Source of the DNA: Arachis hypogaea | Lineage: Eukaryota; Streptophyta; Magnoliopsida; Fabales; Fabaceae | Reading direction: 5' to 3' | NCBI RefSeq assembly: GCF_003086295.3 | Contig: NW_027255451.1 | Location: 1,448,824 to 1,512,823 of the forward strand | Length of the DNA stretch: 64,000 nt | Part shown: piece by piece, positions 1-11,240 of the stretch | Layout of the letters: every line of letters begins with the position of its first letter | Numbering within the stretch: the first letter of the stretch is position 1 | Position numbers and translations under genes: made by a program | Notes under the pieces: model-generated | Told to the model about the DNA's origin: nothing | The model's database searches: none | The model's input: only the letters and a program-made list of their open reading frames with translations

Positions 1-577
1 ATGTAAATTGCAGAATCTTAAAGTGCAAGAAATGTAAATGGCTTGAAATGTAAAGGGGATTGGGGATTGGATTTGCAGAATTTAAACAAGGAAAAGTAAA
101 TTGCATCAAGCAGAGAAGTAGAAGAGGAGTGGGATCAATTTGGATCTCAGAGTAGAAAAGTAAATGAACATGAAAACAGTAACAGAGAATGTAAAATTGG
201 GAAATTAGATCTCAGGACCCAGAGACTAGAAAACCAAGTCTAGATCTCAATGCCTTCCTAGATCCAACAAGAACAATTGCAAGGGAATTGTAAATTGCAA
301 GGAAAATAGATGAAGAACAATTAACAGAAACTGAAATTCAATTAAGCAGTGAATAAAGCAAGATCCAAGGTGAGATTGAAACAGAATTTTTTCAATTCTC
401 CAACCCAAGATCCAAGACAATTGCAATTGAAATTGAAAGCAAGAAAATGAAGAGGAAGAGAGTGGAATTCTCCTTCCCCCAAACTAAGAAATTAAAGATC
501 ACTCAATATCCAAAGCTCTCCGAAAACTATTATGAAAACTCCAAAGGAAAGCTCTCCGAAGAACTTGAATTCTATCC

Positions 578-585
578 TATTTATA
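578..585 (-). promoter_or_regulatory. LTR TATA box (minus-strand LTR)
   Basis: TATTTATA on the plus strand reads TATAAATA on the minus strand. It occupies the same place relative to the conserved flanks (GAAAGTG before, GGATAGAATTC after) as in the other two LTRs, so it is the likely core promoter of the LTR. Confidence 0.65.
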
Positions 586-779
586 CACTTTCTTCAAATG
601 ATCTTCAAGCCTTGAGTTGGGCCTTTGCTCTTGGTGGAATTGGGTTGAAAGAGGCCTTGGTTGATTGCTCTTGAAGTTTGGAGAAGAACCAAAGTGAACC
701 AATTGAACCAGGTTGGAGTTTTGCAAAGGTTGGACCAAAAGTTGGAGCAAAAGTTAGGGTCTAACTTTTGGTCCAACTT

Positions 780-1150
780 TTCATATCAGCTCCCACATCT
801 TGCTGATACTCACGTTGGTGCAAAAGTTAGGGGTCTAACTTTTGCACCAATGTTGGCCTTCCTTGGTGCACTTGAGGCGCCAACGTTAGCCTCCACGTTA
901 GGGGCTAACGTTGGCACAAACTTTTGCTCCTCCCCTTATAGTTTCCATGTGCCAACGTTAGCCTCCAAGTTAGGGGCTAACGTTGGCGCAAACTTTTGGT
1001 GCCCAGGGGTGATTTTCATGTGCCAACGTTAGCCTCCAAGTTAGGGGCTAACGTTGGCGCAAACTTTTGGTACCCAGGGAGTGATTTTCAAGTTCCAACG
1101 TTAGCCCAAAAGTTAGGGGCTAACGTTGAGGCTAACTTTTCACCCAAAAG
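780..1150 (-). repeat. Tandem hairpin-forming repeats in the minus-strand LTR
   Basis: Several units contain GCCAACGTTAGCC and its complement GGCTAACGTTGGC around a short spacer, with variable linkers of the GCACCAAAAGTTTGCG type. They correspond to the block at 16795-17290 in the complete element but are more degenerate. Confidence 0.75.
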
Positions 1151-1526
1151 TTTGTGCAAAAGTTTGAGGCTAACTTTAGGTCCAGCTTTTTGCTTCCTGG
1201 TTCAATTTCACTTATTCCATTGTCTTCTCTTTACTCCTAGCCATTCCTTCTTGCTTCAACCTTTCTCCAAGCTTTCTTCACCTATCATTAATCAACCAAA
1301 CACATCAAAGCTATGCTTAAAATCATGAGATATTCATTCTTTCATAATATGTGACAATTATAGTATAAAACCTCATGAAATAGCATGAATTCATACATGG
1401 TTGATTAAATCAAAGAAAACATGAAAATCTACCCAATTGGCTTGCTTGTAGCTCAAGAAAGTGCATAATTCTAATGAAAACAAAAGAAAAAGACTAGTTA
1501 AAATAGGCTAAGATGACTTGTCATCA

Positions 1527-1565
1527 CAACACCAAACTTAAAGCTTGCTTGTCCTCAAGCAAGAA
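1527..1565 (-). mobile_element. PPT-side internal remnant of the minus-strand element
   Basis: The reverse complement ends in AAGTTTGGTGTTG directly before the LTR and contains GAGGACAAGCAAGC. This matches the sequence just upstream of the 3' LTR at 25420-25454. Only about 39 bases survive before satellite begins, so the rest of the internal region and the 5' LTR are missing. This is therefore not a clean solo LTR, and the junction is a deletion or recombination breakpoint. Confidence 0.85.
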
Positions 1566-1710
1566 ATAAATGACGTTATCTCGAGGAGGACACCTAAAGA
1601 AGAGCCGTAATGGCCTCATCTATGGCAAGCTCCTCCGGTTTTTTTCCACAATTTTTTTCCGTTTTTTTTTTTACGTTGTGCTGACTATCGTTCTTTAAAC
1701 GACGCTATCC

Positions 1711-3136
1711 CGCGGAGGACACATAAAGGCGAGCCGTAATGGCCTCATCTTTGGCAAGCTCCTCCGGTTTTTTTCACAGTTTTTTTCCCGGTTTTTTTTC
1801 GGTTTTTTTTTTTTTTACGTTATGCTGAGTCTCGTTCTTAAAATGACGCTATCCCGAGGAGGACACCTAAAGGCGAGCCGTAATGGCCTCATCTTTGGCA
1901 AGCTCCTTTGGTATTTTTTCACAGTTTTTTTTCGGTATTTTTTTTTTACGTTGTGCTGACTCTCGTTCTTTAAATGACGCTATCCCGAGGAGGACACCGA
2001 AAGACGAGCCGTAATGTTCTCATCTTTGGCAAGCTCCTTCGGTTTTTTTTCAAAGTTTTTTCCGGTTTTCTTTTTTTTTTCTTTTTTTTTTTTAACGTTG
2101 TGCTGACCCTCGTTCTTTAAAAGACGCTATCCCGAGGAGGACACCTAAAGGCGAGCCGTAATGGCTTCATCTTTGGCAAGCTCCACCGTTTTTTTTTCAC
2201 AGTTTTTTTCCCGGTTTTTTTCCGATTTTTTTTTTTTAACGTTGTGCTGACCCTCGTTCTTTATATGACGCTATCCCGAGGAGGACACATAAAGGCGAGC
2301 CGTAATGGCCTCATCTTTGGCAAGCTCCTCCGGTTTTTTTCACAGTTTTTTCCCTGTTTTATTCCGATTTTTTCCTTTTTTTTTATTACGTTGTGCTGAC
2401 GTTCATTCTTTAAATCACGTTATCCCGAGAAGGACACCTAAAGGCGAGCCGTAATGGCCTCATATTTGGCAAGCTCCTCCGATTTTTTTCCGGTTTTTTT
2501 TTTTTACGTTGTGCTGACTCTCGTTCTTTAAATGAAGCTGTCCCGAGGAGGACACCTAAAGGCGAGCCGTAATGGCTTCATCTTTGGCAAGCTCCTCCGG
2601 TTTTTTTTCATAGTTTTTTTCCCGGTTATTTTTCGATTCTTTTTTCTTTTTTTTTTTTATGTTGTGCTGACCCTCGTTCTTTATATGACGCTATCCCGAG
2701 GAGGACACATGAAGGCGAGCCGTAATGGCCTCATCTTTGGCAAGCTCCTCCGATTCTTTTTCAAAGTTTTTTCCGGTTTTCTTTTTTTTTCTTTTTTTTT
2801 TTAAACGTTGTGCTGACTCTCGTTCTTTAAATGACGCTATCCCGAGGAGGACACCTAAAGGCGAGTCGTAATGGCTTCATCTTTGGCAAGCTCCTCCGTT
2901 TTTTTTTCACAGTTTTTTTCCCAGTTTTTTTCCGATTTTTTTTAACATTGTGCTGACCCTCGTTCTTTATATGACGCTATCCCGAGGAGGACACATAAAG
3001 GCGAGCCGTAATGGCCTCATCTTTGGCAAGCTCCTCCGGTTTTTTTCACAGTTTTTTTCCCGGTTTTTTTCCGATTGTTTTCCGGTTTTTTTTTATTACG
3101 TTGTGCTGACTCTCATTCTTTAAATCACATTATCCC
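1711..3136 (+). repeat. 1426-bp higher-order block, copy 1
   Basis: About ten monomers in a fixed order of subtypes, repeated almost unchanged at an offset of 1426 bp. For example, sequence at 2532-2804 recurs at 3958-4230 with an identical translation. Rare markers include the GAAGCTGTCCC variant, the TCAAAG tract variant and ACGTTATGCTGAGTCTCG. Confidence 0.85.
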
Positions 3137-4562
3137 CAGGAGGACACCTAAAGGCGAGCCGTAATGGCCTCATCTTTGGCAAGCTCCTCCGGTTTTTTTC
3201 ACAGTTTTTTTCCCGGTTTTTTTTCGGTTTTTTTTTTTTTTTACGTTATGCTGAGTCTCGTTCTTAAAATGACGCTATCCCGAGGAGGACACCTAAAGGC
3301 GAGCCGTAATGGCCTCATCTTTGGCAAGCTCCTTTGGTATTTTTTCACAGTTTTTTTTCGGTATTTTTTTTTTACGTTGTGCTGACTCTCGTTCTTTAAA
3401 TGACGCTATCCCGAGGAGGACACCGAAAGACGAGCCGTAATGTTCTCATCTTTGGTAAGCTCCTTCGGTTTTTTTTCAAAGTTTTTTCCGGTTTTCTTTT
3501 TTTTTTCTTTTTTTTTTTTAACGTTGTGCTGACCCTCGTTCTTTAAAAGACGCTATCCCGAGGAGGACACCTAAAGGCGAGCCGTAATGGCTTCATCTTT
3601 GGCAAGCTCCACCGTTTTTTTTTCACAGTTTTTTTCCCGGTTTTTTTCCGATTTTTTTTTTTAACGTTGTGCTGACCCTCGTTCTTTATATGACGCTATC
3701 CCGAGGAGGACACATAAAGGCGAGCCGTAATGGCCTCATCTTTGGCAAGCTCCTCCGGTTTTTTTCACAGTTTTTTCCCTGTTTTATTCCGATTTTTTCC
3801 TTTTTTTTTATTACGTTGTGCTGACGTTCATTCTTTAAATCACGTTATCCCGAGGAGGACACCTAAAGGCGAGCCGTAATGGCCTCATATTTGGCAAGCT
3901 CCTCCGATTTTTTTCCGGTTTTTTTTTTTTTACGTTGTGCTGACTCTCGTTCTTTAAATGAAGCTGTCCCGAGGAGGACACCTAAAGGCGAGCCGTAATG
4001 GCTTCATCTTTGGCAAGCTCCTCCGGTTTTTTTTCATAGTTTTTTTCCCGGTTATTTTTCGATTCTTTTTTCTTTTTTTTTTTTATGTTGTGCTGACCCT
4101 CGTTCTTTATATGACGCTATCCCGAGGAGGACACATGAAGGCGAGCCGTAATGGCCTCATCTTTGGCAAGCTCCTCCGATTCTTTTTCAAAGTTTTTTCC
4201 GGTTTTCTTTTTTTTTCTTTTTTTTTTTAAACGTTGTGCTGACTCTCGTTCTTTAAATGACGCTATCCCGAGGAGGACACCTAAAGGCGAGTCGTAATGG
4301 CTTCATCTTTGGCAAGCTCCTCCGTTTTTTTTTCACAGTTTTTTTCCCAGTTTTTTTCCGATTTTTTTTAACATTGTGCTGACCCTCGTTCTTTATATGA
4401 CGCTATCCCGAGGAGGACACATAAAGGCGAGCCGTAATGGCCTTATCTTTGGCAAGCTCCTCCGGTTTTTTTCACAGTTTTTTTCCCGGTTTTTTTCCGA
4501 TTGTTTTCCGGTTTTTTTTTATTACGTTGTGCTGACTCTCATTCTTTAAATCACGTTATCCC
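3137..4562 (+). repeat. 1426-bp higher-order block, copy 2
   Basis: Second copy of the block at 1711-3136, in direct tandem, with only a few base changes (for example TTTGGTAAGC for TTTGGCAAGC near 3455 and ATCACG for ATCACA near 4552). Such near-identity of a ten-monomer unit implies recent unequal exchange or a similar amplification. Confidence 0.85.
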
Positions 4563-7266
4563 CAGGAGGACACCTAAAGGCGAGCCGTAATGGCCTCATC
4601 TTCGGCAAGCTCCTCTGGTTTTTTTCCACAGTTTTTTTTCCGGTTTTTTTACGATTTTTTTCCGATTTTTTTTTTTTTTTTTTTTTACGTTGTGCTGACT
4701 CTCGTTCTTTAAACGACGCTATCCTGAGGAGGACACCTAAAGGCGAGCCGTAATGGCCTCATCTTCGGCGAGCTCCTCCGGTTTTTTTCCAGAGTTTTTT
4801 TTCCGGTTTTTTCCCGAGTTTTTTTTTTTTTTTACGTTGTGCTGAGTCTCGTTCTTTAAATGACGTTGTCCCGAGGAGGACACCTAAAGGCGAGCCGTAA
4901 TGGCCTCATCTATGGCAAGCTCCTCCGGTGTTTTTCCACAGTTTTTTTCCGATTTTTTTTCCTTTTTTTTTCAGGTTTTTTATTTTTTTTTACGTTGTGC
5001 TGACTCTCGTTCTTTAAACGACGCTATCCTGAGGAGGAGACCTAAAGGCGAGCCGTAATGGCCTCATCTTCGGCAAGCTCCTCCAGTTTTTTTCCACAGT
5101 TTTTTTTTCCGGTTTTTTCCGGTTTTTTTCCGAGTTTTTTTTTTTTTTACGTTGTGCTGACTCTCGTTCTTTAAACGACGCTATCCTGAGGAGGACACCT
5201 AAAGGTGAGCCGTAATGGCCTCATCTTCGGCAAGCTCCTCTGGTTTTTTTCCACTGTTTTTTTATCCGATTTTTTTACGATTTTTTTCCTAGTTTTTTTT
5301 TTTTTTTTTGTGCTGACTCTCGTTCTTTAAATGACGTTGTCCCGAGGAGGACACCTAAAGGCGAGCCGTAATGGCCTCATCTATGGCAAACTCCTCCGGC
5401 TTTTTTCCACAGTATTTTTCTGTTTTTTTCAGGTTTTTTTTAGTTTTTTTTTTTTTTTTTTTTACGTTGTGCTTATTCTCGTTCTTTAAACGACGCTATC
5501 CTGAGGAGGTGACCTAAAGGCGAGCCGTAATGGCCTCATCTTCGGCAAGCTCCTCCGGTTTTTTTCCACAGTTTTTTTCCCGGTTTTTTTCCGGTTTTTT
5601 TTTTATTACGTTGTGCTGACTCTCGTTCTTTAAATCACGTTATCCCGAGGAGGACACCTAAAGGCGAGCTATAATGGCATCATCTTTGGCAAGCTCCTCC
5701 GGTTTTTTTTCCACAATTTTTTTCAGATTTTTTTCCGAGTTTTTTTTTTTACGTTGTGTTGACTCTCGTTCTTTAAACGACGCTATCCTGAGGAGGACAC
5801 CGAAAGACGAGCCGTAATGGCTTCATCTATGGCAAGCTCCTCCGGTTTTTTTCCACAGTTTTTTTCCGTATTTTTTTTTACGTTGTGCTGACTCTCGTTC
5901 TTTAAACGACGCTATCCTGAGGAGGATACCTAAAGGCGAGCCGTAGTGGCCTCATCTTCGGCAAGCTCCTCCGGTTTTTTTCCACAGTTTTTTTCCGGTT
6001 TTTTTCCGATTTTTTTCCGAGTTTTTTTTTTTTTTTTTTACGTTGTGCTGACTCTCGTTCTTTAAATGACGTTGTCCCGAGGAGGACACCTAAAGGCGAG
6101 TCGTAATGGCCTCATCTTTGGCAAGCTCCTCCGGTTTTTTTCCACAGTTTTTTTCCGTTTTTTTTTTTATTTTACGTTGTGCTGACTCTCGTTCTTTAAA
6201 CGACGCTATCCTGAGGAGGACACCTAAAGGCGAGCCGTAATGGCCTCATCTTCGGCAAGCTCCTCTGGTTTTTTTCCACAGTTTTTTTTTCCGGTTTTTT
6301 TACGATTTTTTTCCGAGTTTTTTTTTTTTTTTTTTTTTTTTACGTTGTGCTGACTCTCGTTCTTTAAATGAAGCTGTCCCGAGGAGGACACCTAAAGGCG
6401 AGCCGTAATGGCTTCATCTTTAGCAAGCTCCTCCGGTTTTTTTTATAGTTTTTTTCCCGGTTATTTTTCGATTCTTTTTTATTTTTTTTTTACGTTGTGC
6501 TGACCCTCGTTCTTTATATGACGCTATCCCGAGGAGGACACATGAAGGCGAGCCGTAATGGCCTCATCTTTGGCAAGCTCCTCCGATTTTTTTTCAAAGT
6601 TTTTTCCGGTTTTCTTTTTTTTTCTTTTTTTTTAAACGTTGTGATGACTCTCGTTCTTTAAATGACGCTATCCCGAGGAGGACACCTAAAGGCGAGTCGT
6701 AATGGCTTCATCTTTGGCAAGCTCCTCCATTTTTTTTCACAGTTTTTTTCCCGGTTTTTTTCCGATTTTTTTCAACATTGTGCTGACCCTCGTTCTTTAT
6801 ATGACGCTATTCCGAGGAGGACACATAAAGGCGAGCCGTAATGGCCTCATCTTTGGCAAGCTCCTCCGGTTTTTTTCACAGTTTTTTTCCCAGTTTTTTT
6901 CCGATTTTTTTCCGGTTTTTTTTTTTATTACGTTGTGCTGACTCTCATTCTTTAAATCACGTTATCCCGAGGAGGACACCTAAAGGCGAGCCGTAATGGC
7001 CTCATCTTTGGCAAGCTCCTCCGGTTTTTTTTCCACAGTTTTTTTCATATTTTTTTTTGAGTTTTTTTTTTTTTTTTTTTTTTTACGTTGTGTTGACTCT
7101 CGTTCTTTAAACGACGCTATCCTGAGGAGGACACCTAAAGGCGAGCCGTAATGGCCTCATCTTCGGCAAGCTCCTCTGGTTTTTTTCCACAGTTTTTTTT
7201 TCCGGTTTTTTTATGATTTTTTTCCGAGTTTTTTTTTTTTTTTTTTGTGCTGACTCTCGTTCTTTA

Positions 7267-9810
7267 AATGACGTTATCTCGAGGAGGACACCTAAAGAAG
7301 AGCCGTAATGGCCTCATCTATGGCAAGCTCCTCCGGTTTTTTTCCACAGTTTTTTTTCGTTTTTTTTTTTTTACGTTGTGCTGACTATCGTTCTTTAAAC
7401 GACGCTATCCCGCGGAGGACACATAAAGGCGAGCCGTAATGGCCTCATCTTTGGCAAGCTCCTCCGGTTTTTTTCACAGTTTTTTTCCCGGTTTTTTTCG
7501 GTTTTTTTTTTTTTTTTTTTTTTACGTTATGCTGAGTCTCGTTCTTAAAATGACGCTATCCCGAGGAGGACACCTAAAGGCGAGCCGTAATGGCCTCATC
7601 TTTGGCAAGCTCCTTTCGTATTTTTTCACAGTTTTTTTCCGGTATTTTTTTTTTACGTTGTGCTAACTCTCGCTCTTTAAATGACGCTATCCCGAGGAGG
7701 ACACCGAAAGATGAGCCGTAATGGCCTCATCTTTGGCAAGCTCCTCCGGTTTTTTTTCAAAGTTTTTTCCGGTTTTCTTTTTCTTTTCTTTTTTTTTTTA
7801 ACGTTGTGCTGACCCTCGTTCTTTAAAAGACGCTATCCCGAGGAGGACACCTAAAAGCGAGCCGTAATGGCTTCATCTTTGGCAAGCTCCTCCGTTTTTT
7901 TTCACAGTTTTTTTCCCGGTTTTTTTCCGATTTTTTTTTTAACGTTGTGCTGACCCTCGTTCTTTATATGACGCTATCCCGAGGAGGACACATAAAGGCG
8001 AGCCGTAATGGCCTCATCTTTGGCAAGCTCCTCCGATTTTTTTCACAGTTTTTTTCCCGGTTTTTTTCCGATTTTTTCCGTTTTTTTTATTACGTTGTGC
8101 TGTCTATCATTCTTTAAATCACGTTATCCCGAGGAGGACACCTAAAGGCGAGCCGTAATGGCCTCATCTTTGGCAAGCTCCCCCGATTTTTTTCCGGTTT
8201 TTTTTTTTTTTTTTTTTACGTTGTGCTGACTCTCGTTCTTTAAATGAAGCTGTCCCGAGGAGGACACCTAAAGGACAGCCGTAATGGCTTCATCTTTGGC
8301 AAGCTCCTCCGGTTTTTTTTCATAGTTTTTTTCCCCGTTATTTTTCGATTCTTTTTTCTTTTTTTTTTTACGTTGAGCTGACCCTCGTTCTTTATATGAT
8401 GCTATCCCGAGGAGGACACATAAAGGCGAGCCGTAATGGCCTCATCTTTGGCAAGCTCCCCCGATTTTTTTCCGGTTTTTTTTTTTTTTTTTTTTTTTTA
8501 CGTTGTGCTGACTCTCGTTCTTTAAATGAAGTTGTCCCGAGGAGGACACCTAAAGGACAGCCGTAATGGCTTCATCTTTGGCAAGCTCCTCCGGTTTTTT
8601 TCATAGTTTTTTTCCCGGTTATTTTTCGATTCTTTTTTCTTTTATTTTTTACGTTGAGCTGACCCTCGTTCTTTATATGATGCTATCCCGAGGAGGACAC
8701 ATAAAGGCGAGCCGTAATGGCTTCATCTTTGGCAAGCTCCTCCGTTTTTTTTCACTGTTTTTTTCCCGGTTTTTTTCCGATTTTTTTTAACATTGTGCTG
8801 ACCCTCGTTCTTTATATGACGCTATCCCGAGGAGGACACATAAAGGCGAGCCGTAATGGCCTCATCTTTGGAAAGCTCCTCCGGTTTTTTTCACAGTTTT
8901 TTTCCCGGTTTTTTTCCGATTTTTTTCCGGTTTTTTTTTTTATTACGTTTTGCTGACTCTCGTTCTTTAAATCACGTTATCCCGAGGAGGACACCTAAAG
9001 GCGAGCCATAATGGCCTCATCTTTGGCAAGCTCCTCCGGTTTTTTTTCCACAATTTTTTTCAGATTTTTTTCCGATTTTTTTTTTTTTACGTTGTGTTGA
9101 CTCTCGTTCTTTAAACAACGCTATCCTGAGGAGGACACCGAAAGACGAGCCGTAATGGCCTCATCTATGGCAAGCTCCTCCGGTTTTTTTCCACAGTTTT
9201 TTCCGTTTTTTTTTTTTTTTACGTTGTGCTGACTCTCGTTCTTTAAACGACGCTATCCTGAGGAGGATACCTAAAGGCGAGCCATAATGGCCTCATCTTC
9301 GGCAAGCTCCTCCGGTTTTTTTCCACAGTTTTTTTCCGGTTGTTTTCCGATTTTTTTCCGAGTTTTTTTTTTTTTTTCTTACGTTGTGCTGACTCTCGTT
9401 CTTTAAATGACGTTGTCCCGAGGAGGACACCTAAAGGCGAGCCGTAATGGTCTCATCTTTGGCAAGCTCCTCCGGTTTTTTTCCACATTTTTTTCGCTCT
9501 TTTTTTTTTTTTTACGTTGTGCTTACTCTCGTTCTTTAAACGACGCTATCCCGAGGAGGACACCTAAAGGCGAGCCGTAATGGCCTCATCTTCGGCAAGC
9601 TTCTCCGGCTTTTTTCCACAGTTTTTTTCTGTTTTTTTTTACGTTGTGCTGACACTCGTTCTTTAAACGACGCTATTCTGAGGAGGACACCTAAAGGTGA
9701 GCCGTAATGGCCTCATCTTCGGCAAGATCCTCCAGTTTTTTTCCAGAGTTTTTTTTCCGGATATTTTCTGAGTTTTTTTTTTTTTTTTAACGTTGTGCTG
9801 ACTCTCGTTC
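7267..9810 (+). repeat. ~2.4-kb satellite block, copy 1
   Basis: It starts with the same rare marker as 1571 (GTTATCTCGAGG followed by CTAAAGAAGAGCC) and repeats the subtype order of the 1426-bp block up to about 8400. It then carries its own monomers, including the private TTTGGAAAGCTCC at about 8868. Most of it recurs about 2.4 kb downstream. Confidence 0.75.
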
Positions 9811-9827
9811 TTTAAATGACGCTATCC

Positions 9828-11240
9828 CGCGGAGGACACATAAAGGCGAGCCGTAATGGCCTCATCTTCGGCAAGCTCCTCCGGTTTTTTTCACAGTTTT
9901 TTTCCCGGTTTTTTTCGGTTTTTTTTTTTTTTTTTTTTTTTACGTTATGCTGAGTCTCGTTCTTAAAATGACGCTATCCCGAGGAGGACACCTAAAGGCG
10001 AGCCGTAATGGCCTCATCTTTGGCAAGCTCCTTTCGTATTTTTTCACAGTTTTTTTCCGGTATTTTTTTTTTACGTTGTGCTGACTCTCGTTCTTTAAAT
10101 GACGCTATCCCGAGGAGGACACCGAAAGATGAGCCGTAATGGCCTCATCTTTGGCAAGCTCCTCCGGTTTTTTTTCAAAGTTTTTTCCGGTTTTCTTTTT
10201 CTTTTCTTTTTTTTTTTAACGTTGTGCTGACCCTCGTTCTTTAAAAGACGCTATCCCGAGGAGGACACCTAAAAGCGAGCCGTAATGGCTTCATCTTTGG
10301 CAAGCTCCTCCGTTTTTTTTCACAGTTTTTTTCCCGGTTTTTTTCCGATTTTTTTTTTAGCGTTGTGCTGACCCTCGTTCTTTATATGACGCTATCCCGA
10401 GGAGGACACATAAAGGCGAGCCGTAATGGGCTCATCTTTGGCAAGCTCCTCCGATTTTTTTCACGGTTTTTTTCCCGGTTTTTTTCCGATTTTTTCCGTT
10501 TTTTTATTACGTTGTGCTGACTATCATTCTTTAAATCACGTTATCCCGAGGAGGACACCTAAAGGCGAGCCGTAATGGCCTCATCTTTGGCAAGCTCCCC
10601 CGATTTTTTTCCGGTTTTTTTTTTTTTTTTTACGTTGTGCTGACTCTCGTTCTTTAAATGAAGCTGTCCCGAGGAGGACACCTAAAGGACAGCCGTAATG
10701 GCTTCATCTTTGGCAAGCTCCTCCGGTTTTTTTTCATAGTTTTTTTCCCGGTTATTTTTCGATTCTTTTTTCTTTTTTTTTTACGTTGAGCTGACCCTCG
10801 TTCTTTATATGATGCTATCCCGAGGAGGACACATAAAGGCGAGCCGTAATGGCCTCATCTTTGGCAAGCTCCTCCGATTTTTTTTCAAAGTTTTTTCCGG
10901 TTTTCTTTTTTTTCTTTTTTTTTTAAACGTTGTGCTGACTCTCGTTCTTTAAATGACGCTATCTCGAGGAGGACACCTAAAGGCGAGTCGTAATGGCTTC
11001 ATCTTTGGCAAGCTCCTCCGTTTTTATTCACTGTTTTTTTCCCGGTTTTTTTCCGATTTTTTTTTAACATTGTGCTGACCCTCGTTCTTTATATGACGCT
11101 ATCCCGAGGAGGACACATAAAGGCGAGCCGTAATGGCCTCATCTTTGGAAAGCTCCTTCGGTTTTTTTCATAGTTTTTTTCCCGGTTTTTTTCCGATTTT
11201 TTTCCGGTTTTTTTTTTTATTACGTTGTGCTGACTCTCGT
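9828..11240 (+). repeat. ~2.4-kb satellite block, copy 2 (with internal deletion)
   Basis: Matches copy 1 at an offset of 2417 bp (CGCGGAGGAC at 7411 and 9828), falling to about 2278 bp around the TTTGGAAAGC marker. An internal stretch of about one monomer therefore differs between copies. Near 11265-11810 a two-monomer unit of about 270 bp is itself duplicated in tandem. Confidence 0.7.

Larger units (their letters stand above)
1..1526 (-). mobile_element. Reverse-strand Athila-like LTR, partial (cut by window edge)
   Basis: Read on the minus strand, this is the same LTR family as the one at 16420-18301. It begins at 1526 with TGATGACAAGTCATC and carries the hairpin-rich tandem block (about 780-1150), a TATA box, and the downstream leader that matches the other LTRs up to about their base 18010. 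About 290 bases of its 3' end lie outside the window. It is visibly more diverged from the two LTRs of the complete element than those are from each other, so it is an older insertion. Since PPT-side sequence follows at 1527, it is the 3' LTR of an element pointing left. The short reading frames inside it come from its repeats and are not genes. Confidence 0.9.

Noticed and set aside
661..1328. Frames of 110-123 residues at the left edge
   Set aside because: They lie inside the minus-strand LTR and read through its CAACGTTAG repeats. Length comes from repeat periodicity.
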